Source of the DNA: Pseudorhodobacter sp. E13
GTDB taxonomy: Bacteria > Pseudomonadota > Alphaproteobacteria > Rhodobacterales > Rhodobacteraceae
Direction of reading: 5' to 3'
Assembly (NCBI RefSeq): GCF_003991405.1
Contig: NZ_RPEN01000153.1
Coordinates: 113,897-177,896 of the forward strand
Length of the DNA stretch: 64,000 nucleotides
In this document: piece after piece, positions 45,063-53,038 of the stretch
How positions within the stretch are numbered: position 1 is the first letter of the stretch
How the letters are laid out: the number at the start of each line of letters is the position of its first letter
The notes under the pieces: model-generated
What the model saw: only the letters and a program-made list of their open reading frames with translations
Database searches by the model: none
What the model was told of the DNA's origin: nothing
Translations under genes and position numbers: made by a program

Positions 45063-45548
45063 TTAGCTGCGCAGGCCGGTTTCCTTCAACATGCCACGGC
45101 GCTTGGCTTCATAGTAATAGCCCTTTGAATACCACTTTACGGCCGTGTCTTGGCTGCCATCGGCCAAAAGCCAAGCGCCGCGCAGGTATTTCACCCCGTA
45201 TTTCAGGTTGGTTTCGGCATCCAACAAGGCTTGATCCGGGCCACGGAAACCCATGCCGCGCGCCGTGGCGGGCAGAATCTGCATCAACCCGTAGTAGGGG
45301 CCGTTGCGCGCGCCGGGGCGGTGATGGCTTTCGCGGATGATGATGCGGTGGACAAGGCTGCGCGGCACCTCATACTGGTCGGCATATTGGTCGATCAACC
45401 GCCGCAAACCGGGGGTTTCATTCACATGCAAAGGCGGGTCGAACGGCCCCGTCTCGGGGCGGCTGCGGCCTTCGCTTTGGCGCGTGCCACAGGCGGAAAG
45501 CGTGGCGACCAGACCCAACAGGGTGGCGCGGCGGGTCAGGGTTTGCAT
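45063..45548 (-). CDS. lytic transglycosylase-like lipoprotein
   Basis: 161 residues. A lipoprotein signal (LLGLVATLSACGTRQ, lipobox Cys20) is followed by an SLT/goose-lysozyme-like domain: the catalytic Glu is in HRIIIRESHHRPGARNG, with YYGLMQILPATARGMGF and TNLKYGVKYLRGAW. Cleaves peptidoglycan glycan strands to form anhydro-muropeptides; expected on the outer membrane inner face. Confidence 0.9.
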   Translation of the reverse strand: MQTLTRRATLLGLVATLSACGTRQSEGRSRPETGPFDPPLHVNETPGLRRLIDQYADQYEVPRSLVHRIIIRESHHRPGARNGPYYGLMQILPATARGMGFRGPDQALLDAETNLKYGVKYLRGAWLLADGSQDTAVKWYSKGYYYEAKRRGMLKETGLRS

Positions 45549-45732
45549 CGGCTTCTCCTAGCGTCAATTCAGCTTCCTTAACTTTGTGCGGATATTCTGG
45601 CAAATGCCGCGCAGGTGGATTGGCTTTTTTCCGCCGATGGCCCCTGTCAAAACACTGTTCCGCGCCGCGGGCCGCAGGCCGGAAAACCGCCCGCAGCGCC
45701 ACGCGCGCCGCTGCAACTGCGCAATTGTGCTG

Positions 45733-45799
45733 CCCTTGTCTTTCCCGTAGGTTCCCGCCGGAGACTGGCCCTTTGGGGCGGAAAACAAGGGGAGACAAC
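45733..45799 (+). ncRNA. structured 5' leader of metY, possible riboswitch-like element
   Basis: CCCTTGT (45733-45739) can pair with ACAAGGG (45785-45791), and the second arm covers the GGGGAG ribosome binding site. Inside lies a second stem CCGCC (45755-45759) / GGCGG (45777-45781) and a small GGCC...GGGC hairpin. The arrangement allows translational control of metY. It does not match the SAM-II consensus I know, so no class is given. Confidence 0.4.
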
Positions 45800-47086
45800 A
45801 TGTCAGACGCAAGCCAATACGGTTTTGACACGCTACAGATTCACGCCGGCGCCAAGCCCGACCCGGCCACGGGCGCGCGGCAAATTCCGATTTACCAGAC
45901 CACGGCCTATGTGTTCCGCGATGCCGACCACGCGGCGGCTTTGTTCAATCTGGCCGAAGTGGGTTACATCTATTCCCGCCTGACCAACCCGACCGTCGCC
46001 GCCCTTGGCGAGCGGATCGCGGCGTTGGAAGGGGGCGTGGGGGCGGTGTGCTGCTCCTCCGGGCATGCGGCGCAGATCATGGCGCTGTTCCCGCTGATGC
46101 AGCCGGGCTGCAATGTGGTCGCCTCCAGCCGTCTTTATGGCGGCACGATCCAGCAGTTCACCAACACCATCCGCAAATTCGGCTGGTCCGCGAAATTCGT
46201 CGATTTCGACGATGTCGCAGCAGTCGAAGCGGCGGTCGATGACAACACCCGCGCCATCTTCTGCGAAAGCATCGCCAACCCCGGCGGCTATATCACCGAT
46301 ATTCCGGCAATTGCGAAAGTGGCCGACAAAGTGGGACTGCCGCTGATCGTCGATAACACCACCGGCACGCCCTATCTGTGCCAGCCGATCAAACTGGGGG
46401 CCACGCTGGTCGTGCATTCCACCACCAAATACCTGACCGGGAACGGCACGGTGACAGGTGGCTGCGTGGTGGATAGCGGTAATTTCGACTGGTCGAAATC
46501 CGGCAAATTCCCCAGCCTGTCAGAGCCGGAACCCGCCTATCACGGCATCAAGTTCCACGAGGCTTTGGGCGCCATGGCCTTTACCTTCCATTCCATTGCC
46601 ATCGGCCTGCGCGATCTGGGCATGACGATGAACCCGCAAGGCGCGCATTACACGTTGATGGGCATCGAAACCCTGTCGCTGCGCATGGAACGCCATGTGC
46701 AAAACGCCCAAAAGGTTGCGGCTTGGCTGGAAAAGCACCCGAAGGTCGAAGCGGTCACCTATGCCGGGCTGCAAAGCTCTCCCTATCATGGGCGGGTGGC
46801 AAGCGTGTGCCCCAAAGGCGCGGGCGGGTTGTTCACCGTGTCGCTGAAAGGCGGGTATGAGGCATGTGTGAAACTGGTCGCCGCGCTGAAACTGTTCAGC
46901 CATGTGGCCAACCTCGGCGACACACGCAGCCTTGTGATTCACCCGGCCTCGACCACGCATCGGCAATTGTCGGAGGCGCAGCAAAAAGCCGCAGGCGCCG
47001 CCCCCAACACCCTGCGCCTGTCGATCGGGATCGAGGATGCGACCGATATCATCGGCGATCTGGAACAGGCACTGGCACAGGTCTGA
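45800..47086 (+). CDS. metY: O-acetylhomoserine sulfhydrylase
   Basis: PLP enzyme of 428 residues, fold type I, makes homocysteine from O-acetylhomoserine and sulfide (direct sulfhydrylation). Signature segments are FDTLQIHAGAKPDPATGARQ, YSRLTNPTVAALGERIAALE, the PLP-ring contact CSSGHAAQI, the Schiff-base Lys in VVHSTTKYLTGNGTVTGG and the long MetY-specific insert FDWSKSGKFPSLSEPEPAYH. Start ATG 45800 behind AAGGGGAGACAAC; upstream RNA can sequester this site. Ends at a strong terminator. Confidence 0.94.
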   Translation: MSDASQYGFDTLQIHAGAKPDPATGARQIPIYQTTAYVFRDADHAAALFNLAEVGYIYSRLTNPTVAALGERIAALEGGVGAVCCSSGHAAQIMALFPLMQPGCNVVASSRLYGGTIQQFTNTIRKFGWSAKFVDFDDVAAVEAAVDDNTRAIFCESIANPGGYITDIPAIAKVADKVGLPLIVDNTTGTPYLCQPIKLGATLVVHSTTKYLTGNGTVTGGCVVDSGNFDWSKSGKFPSLSEPEPAYHGIKFHEALGAMAFTFHSIAIGLRDLGMTMNPQGAHYTLMGIETLSLRMERHVQNAQKVAAWLEKHPKVEAVTYAGLQSSPYHGRVASVCPKGAGGLFTVSLKGGYEACVKLVAALKLFSHVANLGDTRSLVIHPASTTHRQLSEAQQKAAGAAPNTLRLSIGIEDATDIIGDLEQALAQV

Positions 47087-47112
47087 CCCCGCGCCAGCCC
47101 CTGCAAAGACCC

Positions 47113-47144
47113 AAGCCCGCATGGTCCGCCATGCGGGCTTTTTT
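47113..47144 (+). terminator. metY terminator
   Basis: Perfect 12-bp stem AAGCCCGCATGG / CCATGCGGGCTT with a 4-base loop, followed by TTTT, 26 bp after the metY stop. Confidence 0.93.
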
Positions 47145-47219
47145 GCGCGCCATGACCGACCTTACCCTGACATCGAACAACCAATGCCACGCCAGAACCG
47201 CTGTCACTGTCAGAAAAAG

Positions 47220-47295
47220 TGGTGCCCCCATACGGGATCGAACCGCAGACCCTCTGATTACAAATCAGATGCTCTACCAGCTGAGCTATAGGGGC
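47220..47295 (-). tRNA. tRNA-Thr (anticodon TGT)
   Basis: 76 nt with encoded CCA. Acceptor stem GCCCCTA / TGGGGGC, D-arm AGCTCAGCTGGTAGAGC, anticodon stem TCTGA / TCAGA around loop TTTGTAA giving TGT, T-arm with GGTTCGATCC. All stems close properly. Confidence 0.96.
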
Positions 47296-47357
47296 ACTGT
47301 CGCTCAAATAACCGCAGTCGCCGCGCCGCGCAAGAGGTCGCGGGCCAGAAAATCGCC

Positions 47358-49031
47358 TCAGGCGCGATTTGTGTGGGCCATGACCCAGACCGCCGCAAGC
47401 CCGACCAGCATCACCAGCAGCGCCGCCGGGGCGGCATCGCCCAGCCGTTCAAGGCTGGCCTGTTCATAAACGCGGGTAGCCAGTGTGTTGTAATTGAACG
47501 GGCGCAACAGCAAGGTTGCGGGCAGTTCCTTCACGCAATCGACAAAGACCATCAGCAGCGCTGTGGCGACCGATCCGCGCATCAGGGGCAGGTAAACCGC
47601 CGTCAGCGTGCCCGATGGCCCCCGCCCCAAGGAGCGCGCGGCCAAGGGCAAGGACGGCGAGACACGGCCAAAGGCCGAATCCACCGCGCCCTGCGCAATG
47701 CCGAAGAAGCGCACGACATAGGCCAGCACCAAGGCCGCGGCGGTGCCGGTCAGCAGCAGGCCCGGCTCATACCCCGTCAGGTGCAGGATGGCATCGGCCA
47801 GACGATGATCCAGCGCGGCCAGCGGGATCAGCACCCCCACGGCCAGCACGGCCCCCGGTGCGGCATAGCCCACCGATGTCACCGGCAAGATCAGGCGGGG
47901 CACGCCGCGCCGCGCCATCCGCACGCCGTAAACCAGAAACAGCGCCCCGCCCACAGTCAGCGCGGCAGCGACCCCGCCCACCAGAACGGTATTGCCCAGC
48001 GCCTGAAACAACCCCTTGGACACCCAAGCCTCGGGCTTTTGGATCGCATGACCCAGCATTACCCCCACCGGCAGCACAAAGCCCAAGCCGAAAGGCACCG
48101 CGCAGACCAACGTGGCGGCCCAAGCCCCTGCCCCGCGCAGGCTCTGCGGCTCCAACGGGCGCGAGGCGCGGGCCATGCGGTGAAAGCGCGCATTGCGGCG
48201 GCTGATCCGCTCTATCCCCAAGAGCAGCACGACGATGGCCAGGATCACCAGCGCAATCTGCGCCGCCCCCCCGGCATTCCCCCCGCTCAGCCAGACCGAA
48301 AAGATGCCGGTGGTCAGGGTTTGCACGCCGAAATGTTCCACCGTGCCGAAATCGGCCACGGTTTCCATCAGCGCCAGCGCCACCCCCATGGCAATGGAGG
48401 GCCGCGCCAAGGGCAGACCCACGCGCCAGAACACCCCCAACGCGCCAGAGCCCAGCGCGCGCGCCACCTCATAGGTGCAGTTGGATTGTTCGCGAAACGC
48501 GGCGCGGGCCAGCAGGTAGACATAAGGATACAGCGCCGCAGACAACACCAACACCGCCATTTGCGGCGTGCGCATGGCAGGGAACCAATAATCGCGCGAG
48601 GTTTCCCAGCCGAAACTGGCCCGCAGCGCGGTTTGCACAGCGCCGGAATAATCAAAGAAATCAACCAGCGCATAGGCCCCGACATAGCCCGGAATGGCCA
48701 GCGGAAACAGCAGCGCATAATCCAGCCAGCGACTGCCCGGAAATCGATACATCGCCACCAGCCACGCCGTCACCGTGCCAACAACCGCCGTCAGCACACC
48801 GACGCCCCCCATCAGCAGCACCGTATTGCCCAGATAGCGCGGCAGCACCGTCGAGATCAGATGCGGCCAGATGTTTTCCACCGGGTGAAAAGCGATCCAG
48901 ATCACCGACAGAACCGGTGCCAGCACCAAAAGCGCAATCAGCCCCGCCCCCAGCGACCAGATATCCAGCGCAAGGCGAAACCGCGCGAGAAGCGGCACAG
49001 AGGGTGGTTGTTGAGTGTTTTGCTCGGTCAT
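47358..49031 (-). CDS. Fbp-type iron(III) ABC transporter permease (fused, two-domain)
   Basis: 557-residue inner-membrane protein with about 12 helices in two homologous halves, like FbpB/SfuB that import ferric iron delivered by a periplasmic binding protein. Each half has an EAA loop that docks on the ATPase: EVARALGSGALGVFWRVGLP and AARSLGRGPSGTLTAVYLPL. ATG 49031 is taken as start; the open frame to 49166 runs into the divergent gene. No binding protein or ATPase gene is adjacent, so it depends on partners elsewhere. Confidence 0.9.
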   Translation of the reverse strand: MTEQNTQQPPSVPLLARFRLALDIWSLGAGLIALLVLAPVLSVIWIAFHPVENIWPHLISTVLPRYLGNTVLLMGGVGVLTAVVGTVTAWLVAMYRFPGSRWLDYALLFPLAIPGYVGAYALVDFFDYSGAVQTALRASFGWETSRDYWFPAMRTPQMAVLVLSAALYPYVYLLARAAFREQSNCTYEVARALGSGALGVFWRVGLPLARPSIAMGVALALMETVADFGTVEHFGVQTLTTGIFSVWLSGGNAGGAAQIALVILAIVVLLLGIERISRRNARFHRMARASRPLEPQSLRGAGAWAATLVCAVPFGLGFVLPVGVMLGHAIQKPEAWVSKGLFQALGNTVLVGGVAAALTVGGALFLVYGVRMARRGVPRLILPVTSVGYAAPGAVLAVGVLIPLAALDHRLADAILHLTGYEPGLLLTGTAAALVLAYVVRFFGIAQGAVDSAFGRVSPSLPLAARSLGRGPSGTLTAVYLPLMRGSVATALLMVFVDCVKELPATLLLRPFNYNTLATRVYEQASLERLGDAAPAALLVMLVGLAAVWVMAHTNRA

Positions 49032-49096
49032 AATCGGCAGCGATACAGGAAAGCGGTTTATCTGTCCAGAAAAGCCCGTATAGTCGCGCCGAACCC

Positions 49097-49114
49097 ATGC
49101 GAGAGCAGTCGCAT
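49097..49114. promoter_or_regulatory. dyad between the iron permease and the divergent gene
   Basis: ATGCGA-N6-TCGCAT, perfect 6-bp arms. A plausible plus-strand promoter (TTTATC-N16-TATAGT, 49057-49084) ends shortly before, so the dyad would lie near the transcription start of the sulfotransferase-like gene. Confidence 0.4.
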
Positions 49115-49136
49115 AGAACAAACCCGGAAGGCCTTG

Positions 49137-50009
49137 ATGCGGATCGTTTATCACCTTGGTGCCCATTGTACGGATGAAGAGCGCTTGCTGCGCTGTTTGC
49201 TGAAAAACCGCGGCGTTCTGGCCGAAGAAGGCATTATCGTCCCCGGCCCTGCAAAATATCGCACCCTGCTGCGCGACACGGCGATGTCGCTCAAGGGGCA
49301 GGCGGCAACGCAGGACACGCAGGCACTGGTGCTGGACCAGATCATGTCTGAGTCGGAGGCCGAACGGCTGATCCTGTCATGGGATAATTTTCTGGGCTAT
49401 GCCCAAGGTGCGGTGCGGCGCGGCATCTACAGTTCCGGCGCGGAACGGATGCATGCTTTCGGGCTGATCTTTCCCGATATCGAATCCGAATTTCATCTGG
49501 CCATCCGCAACCCGGCAACTTTTGTGCCTGCGGTGTTCCAAAAGCAAAGCGGGCGCAGCTATGCCGAATTCATGGACGGGGTCGATGTGCCGTCTTTGCG
49601 CTGGTCCCGGCTGATCGCCGATTTGCGCAGCATCAACCCCAAGGTTCCGGTGACGGTCTGGTGCGATGAAGACACGCCGCTGCTGTGGCCCGAGGTGTTG
49701 CAGGCCGTATCCGGCCATAGCGACGATATTGAACTGATTGATTCCGATGATCTTCTGGCCTCGATCATGTCGGCCGACGGGATGCAGCGCATGGCATCTT
49801 ACATGCAGACCCATCCGCCGCAGAATGTGGCGCAGCGCCGCCGGGTGGTTTCGGCCTTTCTGGACAAATTCGCCCTGCCCGATCAGGTCGATGTCGAGAT
49901 TGAGATGGAAGGCTGGACCGAAGACCTGATTGCGCGCACCACCGAGGCCTATGACCAAGACGTGTCGCGCATCATGGCGATGGATGGCGTGACATTTCTT
50001 GCACCCTGA
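49137..50009 (+). CDS. hypothetical protein, divergent sulfotransferase-like
   Basis: 290 residues. The N-terminus RIVYHLGAHCTDEERLLRCL has the shape of the sulfotransferase 5'-phosphosulfate loop (typically HxGxxKTGTTxLQ), and GIIVPGPAKYR after it also fits. But the Lys-Thr-Gly-Thr-Thr part is replaced by Cys-Thr-Asp-Glu-Glu, so sulfate-donor binding is doubtful. The rest has an alpha/beta composition with SRLIADLRSINPKVPVTVWC and no further motif. ATG 49137 is the likely start; a much longer frame upstream is only the antisense of the permease. Function unknown. Confidence 0.75.
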   Translation: MRIVYHLGAHCTDEERLLRCLLKNRGVLAEEGIIVPGPAKYRTLLRDTAMSLKGQAATQDTQALVLDQIMSESEAERLILSWDNFLGYAQGAVRRGIYSSGAERMHAFGLIFPDIESEFHLAIRNPATFVPAVFQKQSGRSYAEFMDGVDVPSLRWSRLIADLRSINPKVPVTVWCDEDTPLLWPEVLQAVSGHSDDIELIDSDDLLASIMSADGMQRMASYMQTHPPQNVAQRRRVVSAFLDKFALPDQVDVEIEMEGWTEDLIARTTEAYDQDVSRIMAMDGVTFLAP

Positions 50010-50038
50010 CGGGTCTGCGCCACGGCCCGCCCTTGACC

Positions 50039-50085
50039 GGGGGCCATGACGGGGGGGGGCCGTGACGGGGGGGCCTTGGCGGGGG
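50039..50085 (+). repeat. G-run cluster, possible G-quadruplex
   Basis: Four runs of 5, 9, 7 and 5 guanines within 47 bases, in near-tandem units (CCATGAC-G9, CCGTGAC-G7). It fills the gap between the convergent sulfotransferase-like gene and gapR. G-quadruplex formation is possible on the plus strand. Confidence 0.6.
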
Positions 50086-50086
50086 C

Positions 50087-50341
50087 TTATTGCATGCCCA
50101 GCGCGGTTTTATACATTTCCAGAACCGCCTCTTCCTCGGCGATTTCATCAGGCTTGCGTTTGCGCAGCGCCACGACCTTGCGCAAAACCTTGGTGTCATA
50201 GCCCCGGCCCTTGGCTTCGGCCATCAATTCCTTTTGCTGCTCTGCCAGATCGCGCTTTTCGGCGTCCAACTGCTCAAACCGTTCAATGAAGGCGCGCAAT
50301 TCATCTGCTGTGACGGAGTATTGGTCGATTGGATCGCTCAT
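50087..50341 (-). CDS. gapR: GapR-type nucleoid protein (DUF2312)
   Basis: 84-residue helical protein of the DUF2312/UPF0335 family. In Caulobacter, GapR binds overtwisted AT-rich DNA ahead of replication forks and RNA polymerase and stimulates type II topoisomerases. The family core is intact: SVTADELRAFIERFEQLDAE, KRDLAEQQKELMAEAKGRGY and VLRKVVALRKRKPDEIAEEE. ATG 50341 with GAGGCAAAG is the start. Confidence 0.92.
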   Translation of the reverse strand: MSDPIDQYSVTADELRAFIERFEQLDAEKRDLAEQQKELMAEAKGRGYDTKVLRKVVALRKRKPDEIAEEEAVLEMYKTALGMQ

Positions 50342-50565
50342 CTTTGCCTCGTGACTAGGGAAGCCTTTCCCTAGCGCGGCCAAGGGGGGCTGTTCAAGCG
50401 CAGGTTTCGCCATTTCCGCCAAAGGCCACGCGATTTATCGGCGCGGGCAGAAAAATCGGGGCGCGGAGTATAGACCACCTTGTCAGGAAAGCTGCGGTCG
50501 GATAGGCGAAAATGACCGCACAGGGATGGGACGCTGGGCGGCGGCTCGGTAGGGAGGGGCGCATC

Positions 50566-50781
50566 ATGGAAATACTGGTCTGGATTGGTGCGGCGGTGTC
50601 TCTGGTCGGGGTTGCCGGGCTGGGTTGGTGTATCGTGCTGGCCCTGCGGGCGCGCAATTCAGGCCTGCCCGAAGAAACGGTGCGTGCATCGCTTCAGAAA
50701 GTCGTAGTCTATAACATGGCCGCGCTGGGAATTTCGGCGCTGGGGCTGATGCTGGTGGTTGCCGGGATCGTGCTGGCCTGA
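50566..50781 (+). CDS. small two-helix membrane protein
   Basis: 71 residues: helix 1 MEILVWIGAAVSLVGVAGLG, a short basic loop (ALRARNSGLPEETVRASLQK), and helix 2 NMAALGISALGLMLVVAGIV. Start ATG 50566 behind AGGGAGGGG. Function unknown, no neighbour points to one. Confidence 0.7.
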   Translation: MEILVWIGAAVSLVGVAGLGWCIVLALRARNSGLPEETVRASLQKVVVYNMAALGISALGLMLVVAGIVLA

Positions 50782-50808
50782 CAGGGCGTTTTTGCGGCGG
50801 CGGGCGGG

Positions 50809-52659
50809 TCACGCCTCATCCAGATCGCGCAGGGAAATGCCTTGGCGGATCAGATCATCCAGCAAAGGTGCGGGCGTCCAGATATCGGGGGCATCATCGG
50901 CCCAGCGCGTCAGATCATCGCGCAGCACGATCAACCCGCGCCGCGCCGCCCAGAACATCGGCCCACCGCCGTGGCGTGCAAAACCATGCCCCCTGATGAA
51001 GGCGAGGTCGATATCTGACGGGCGCAGGGCGCGTTCCTCCCCGATCATGCGCAGCCCGGCATTGGCCAAAGCCCCCAGCACCGGGGCGGCCAGCCCGCCA
51101 AACAGGTCCTGCGGACCGGTGGGGGCTGCTGCGCCATCGGCCTGACGATCCTTGTCGCGCAACATGCCCCAGCGGCCCAGCAAGGCCAGCACCGCCTCGG
51201 CGCCATGGGTTGCCTCCAACGCCTGCAATGCAGCCTGAAACACCGCGCTTAGCCCGGCATTCACCCCGGTGCCCTGCCCCTGTATCACTGCGCGGCGCAA
51301 CCGTTTGAGCACGGCAAGCAAGGTGGCCACCGCTTCAGGCAGCGTCTGCGGGCTGATCAGCACCTCAGCCAGACGGCCATTGCGGGTGGCAGGCATCAGC
51401 ACCAGCCCCACCCCGCGCGCGCCGCCTTCGCCCACGCGCCCCATTGTTACGATCACCGCCCCTGCCGCTGCTGAAACGGATGGCACATCCGCCCCCGGCA
51501 AACGGTAAGCCCCGGTCAGAAACACCATATCGGCCGCATCGCCATCATCGCCGGGCAGGCCAGGAAACAAGCGTTCCCACAGCGCATCATGCGCGCCTTG
51601 GCTCAGCTTGCCGCTTTTCACCTCGGCGGCCAGCGATACCGCCACCGCCTCCAGCCCTTTGGTCAAGGCTTCGGCATCGCGTTCCAGCAAGGTGACATCG
51701 TAATCGGCGCGCAGCAAATCCTTGCACAGCGCCACCGCATCCGCACCATGGCCCACCACTGTCACCTGCGCCACATCGCGCGGCTTGGCCTTGGCCCCGA
51801 CCATCTGCCGCGCGCGGCGTTCGGCAAAGAACACATGCCGCAGCGCCTCGGCTTCGGGGGTGACAACAAGTTCGGCAAAGGCTGCGCGTTCAAAGGCAAG
51901 CCCTTGTTCAAAGGGCAAAAGCTGTGCGGCCTCCACGCAATCAATGATCCGCCCCGGCCCCGGCAACTCTGCCCCTGTCTCAGCCCTCCGCGCCGCCGCA
52001 ATCGCCGCGAAATAGGCTTTGGCGTCACGCATCCCGTCACGCCGGTCGGCGGTTTGCACCGGGGTTTCGCCGAACAGATGCATCGCAAGCGTCACGGCGG
52101 CCTCGGTCAGATCAGCCTCGACCACCTTATCCAGAATCCCCATGGCCAAAGCCTCGGCCGCCGCAATCGGCCGGCCCGTCAGCATCAGCCGCAAGGATTG
52201 CTCTGCCCCGATCAGGCGCGGAAGCCGTTGCGTGCCACCCGCACCGGGCAGGATGCCCAACGTGACCTCGGGCAGACCAAGCTGTGAATCGGAAAGAGCG
52301 ATACGGGCATGGGCGGCCAAGGCCAGTTCCAACCCGCCGCCCAAGGCCGTGCCATGCAAGGCGGCAACCACCGGTTTGGCGCTGCATTCCACCTGACGGC
52401 ACAGATCGGGCAGCAAAGGAGCCTGCGGCGGCTTGCCGAATTCGGAAATATCGGCCCCGGCGGGAAAGCTGCGGCCTTTGGCAAGGATCACGATGCTGCG
52501 GATGGCGCGGTCGGCATTGGCACGGGTCAGCGCATCCGACAGCGCGCGCCGCAGCTCTGCGCCGAGCGCATTGACCGGCGGGTTGTCGATCCACAACAGG
52601 CAGACCCCGCCGCGCGTTTCCTGCGTTACCTGCTCCTGTGTCTTGCCTTGCATCCGCAT
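50809..52659 (-). CDS. enoyl-CoA hydratase/3-hydroxyacyl-CoA dehydrogenase-like fusion, dehydrogenase part degenerate
   Basis: 616 residues. The N-terminal crotonase domain (1-190) is intact: oxyanion hole FPAGADISEF and LGGGLELALAAH, with both catalytic Glu (in GGGLELA and LPEVTLGILPGAGGTQRL). The C-terminal 3-hydroxyacyl-CoA dehydrogenase-like half is badly altered. The NAD loop reads VVGHGADAVALC instead of GxGxMGxGI, and the catalytic His motif (HFFSPxxxMxLxE) reads VLMPATRNGRLAE. It is also about 100 residues shorter than FadB/FadJ. It probably works as a hydratase/isomerase only. ATG 52659 or 52653 may be used. Confidence 0.85.
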   Translation of the reverse strand: MRMQGKTQEQVTQETRGGVCLLWIDNPPVNALGAELRRALSDALTRANADRAIRSIVILAKGRSFPAGADISEFGKPPQAPLLPDLCRQVECSAKPVVAALHGTALGGGLELALAAHARIALSDSQLGLPEVTLGILPGAGGTQRLPRLIGAEQSLRLMLTGRPIAAAEALAMGILDKVVEADLTEAAVTLAMHLFGETPVQTADRRDGMRDAKAYFAAIAAARRAETGAELPGPGRIIDCVEAAQLLPFEQGLAFERAAFAELVVTPEAEALRHVFFAERRARQMVGAKAKPRDVAQVTVVGHGADAVALCKDLLRADYDVTLLERDAEALTKGLEAVAVSLAAEVKSGKLSQGAHDALWERLFPGLPGDDGDAADMVFLTGAYRLPGADVPSVSAAAGAVIVTMGRVGEGGARGVGLVLMPATRNGRLAEVLISPQTLPEAVATLLAVLKRLRRAVIQGQGTGVNAGLSAVFQAALQALEATHGAEAVLALLGRWGMLRDKDRQADGAAAPTGPQDLFGGLAAPVLGALANAGLRMIGEERALRPSDIDLAFIRGHGFARHGGGPMFWAARRGLIVLRDDLTRWADDAPDIWTPAPLLDDLIRQGISLRDLDEA

Positions 52660-52785
52660 GTCCCGCTTTTTGGCCGCGCTTGGGGCATATTAACAAGCCT
52701 GCGCGCTGATATTGCAAGACAAAGCCGCAAAGCCTGCGCCAGAAAGCGACCGCCGCCGCTGTGGTCTGCGCAGCATTGGCCTGTT

Positions 52786-52977
52786 CTAGACAGGCATATT
52801 GTCAAACATCGCCTCAACTTCATCATCGCTGGGCAACGGACCCTCATGGGCCAGCAGGGCCCCCGGCATCAGGCAGAACAGGGCCTGCATTTCGGCAAGC
52901 AGCGTGTCTGCCCCGGCAGGCGTCTCGGCTGTGGGCCGATTCAGGTTGGCGGCCCCGGTTTCGCTGCGATCTGTCAT
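52786..52977 (-). CDS. small acidic protein downstream of the DksA-like gene
   Basis: 63 residues from ATG 52977 (or ATG 52983). GGAGGGG precedes both starts. Acidic C-terminus GPLPSDDEVEAMFDNMPV; a helix with LLAEMQALFCLMPGALL before it. It follows the DksA-like gene by about 60 bp on the same strand, so the two are probably co-transcribed. No family recognised. Confidence 0.55.
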   Translation of the reverse strand: MTDRSETGAANLNRPTAETPAGADTLLAEMQALFCLMPGALLAHEGPLPSDDEVEAMFDNMPV

Positions 52978-53038
52978 CTTCATCCCCTCCGTCTCGGTTG
53001 TTTCTGGCCCGCTTGGGCCGTGCGCCCTGCCCCGCAGG

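Noticed and set aside
45549..45800. SAM-II riboswitch upstream of metY
   Set aside because: Expected from other alphaproteobacteria, but the conserved SAM-II core sequence is not there. Reported only as an unclassified structured leader.
46939..47307. Minus-strand frame ending in the metY gene
   Set aside because: It includes tRNA-Thr and the antisense of metY.
47373..49136. Long plus-strand open frame continuous with the sulfotransferase-like gene (878 codons in total)
   Set aside because: The first part is the antisense of the iron permease, with basic low-complexity translation (many Arg, Gln, His) and no start signal. The real gene begins at ATG 49137.
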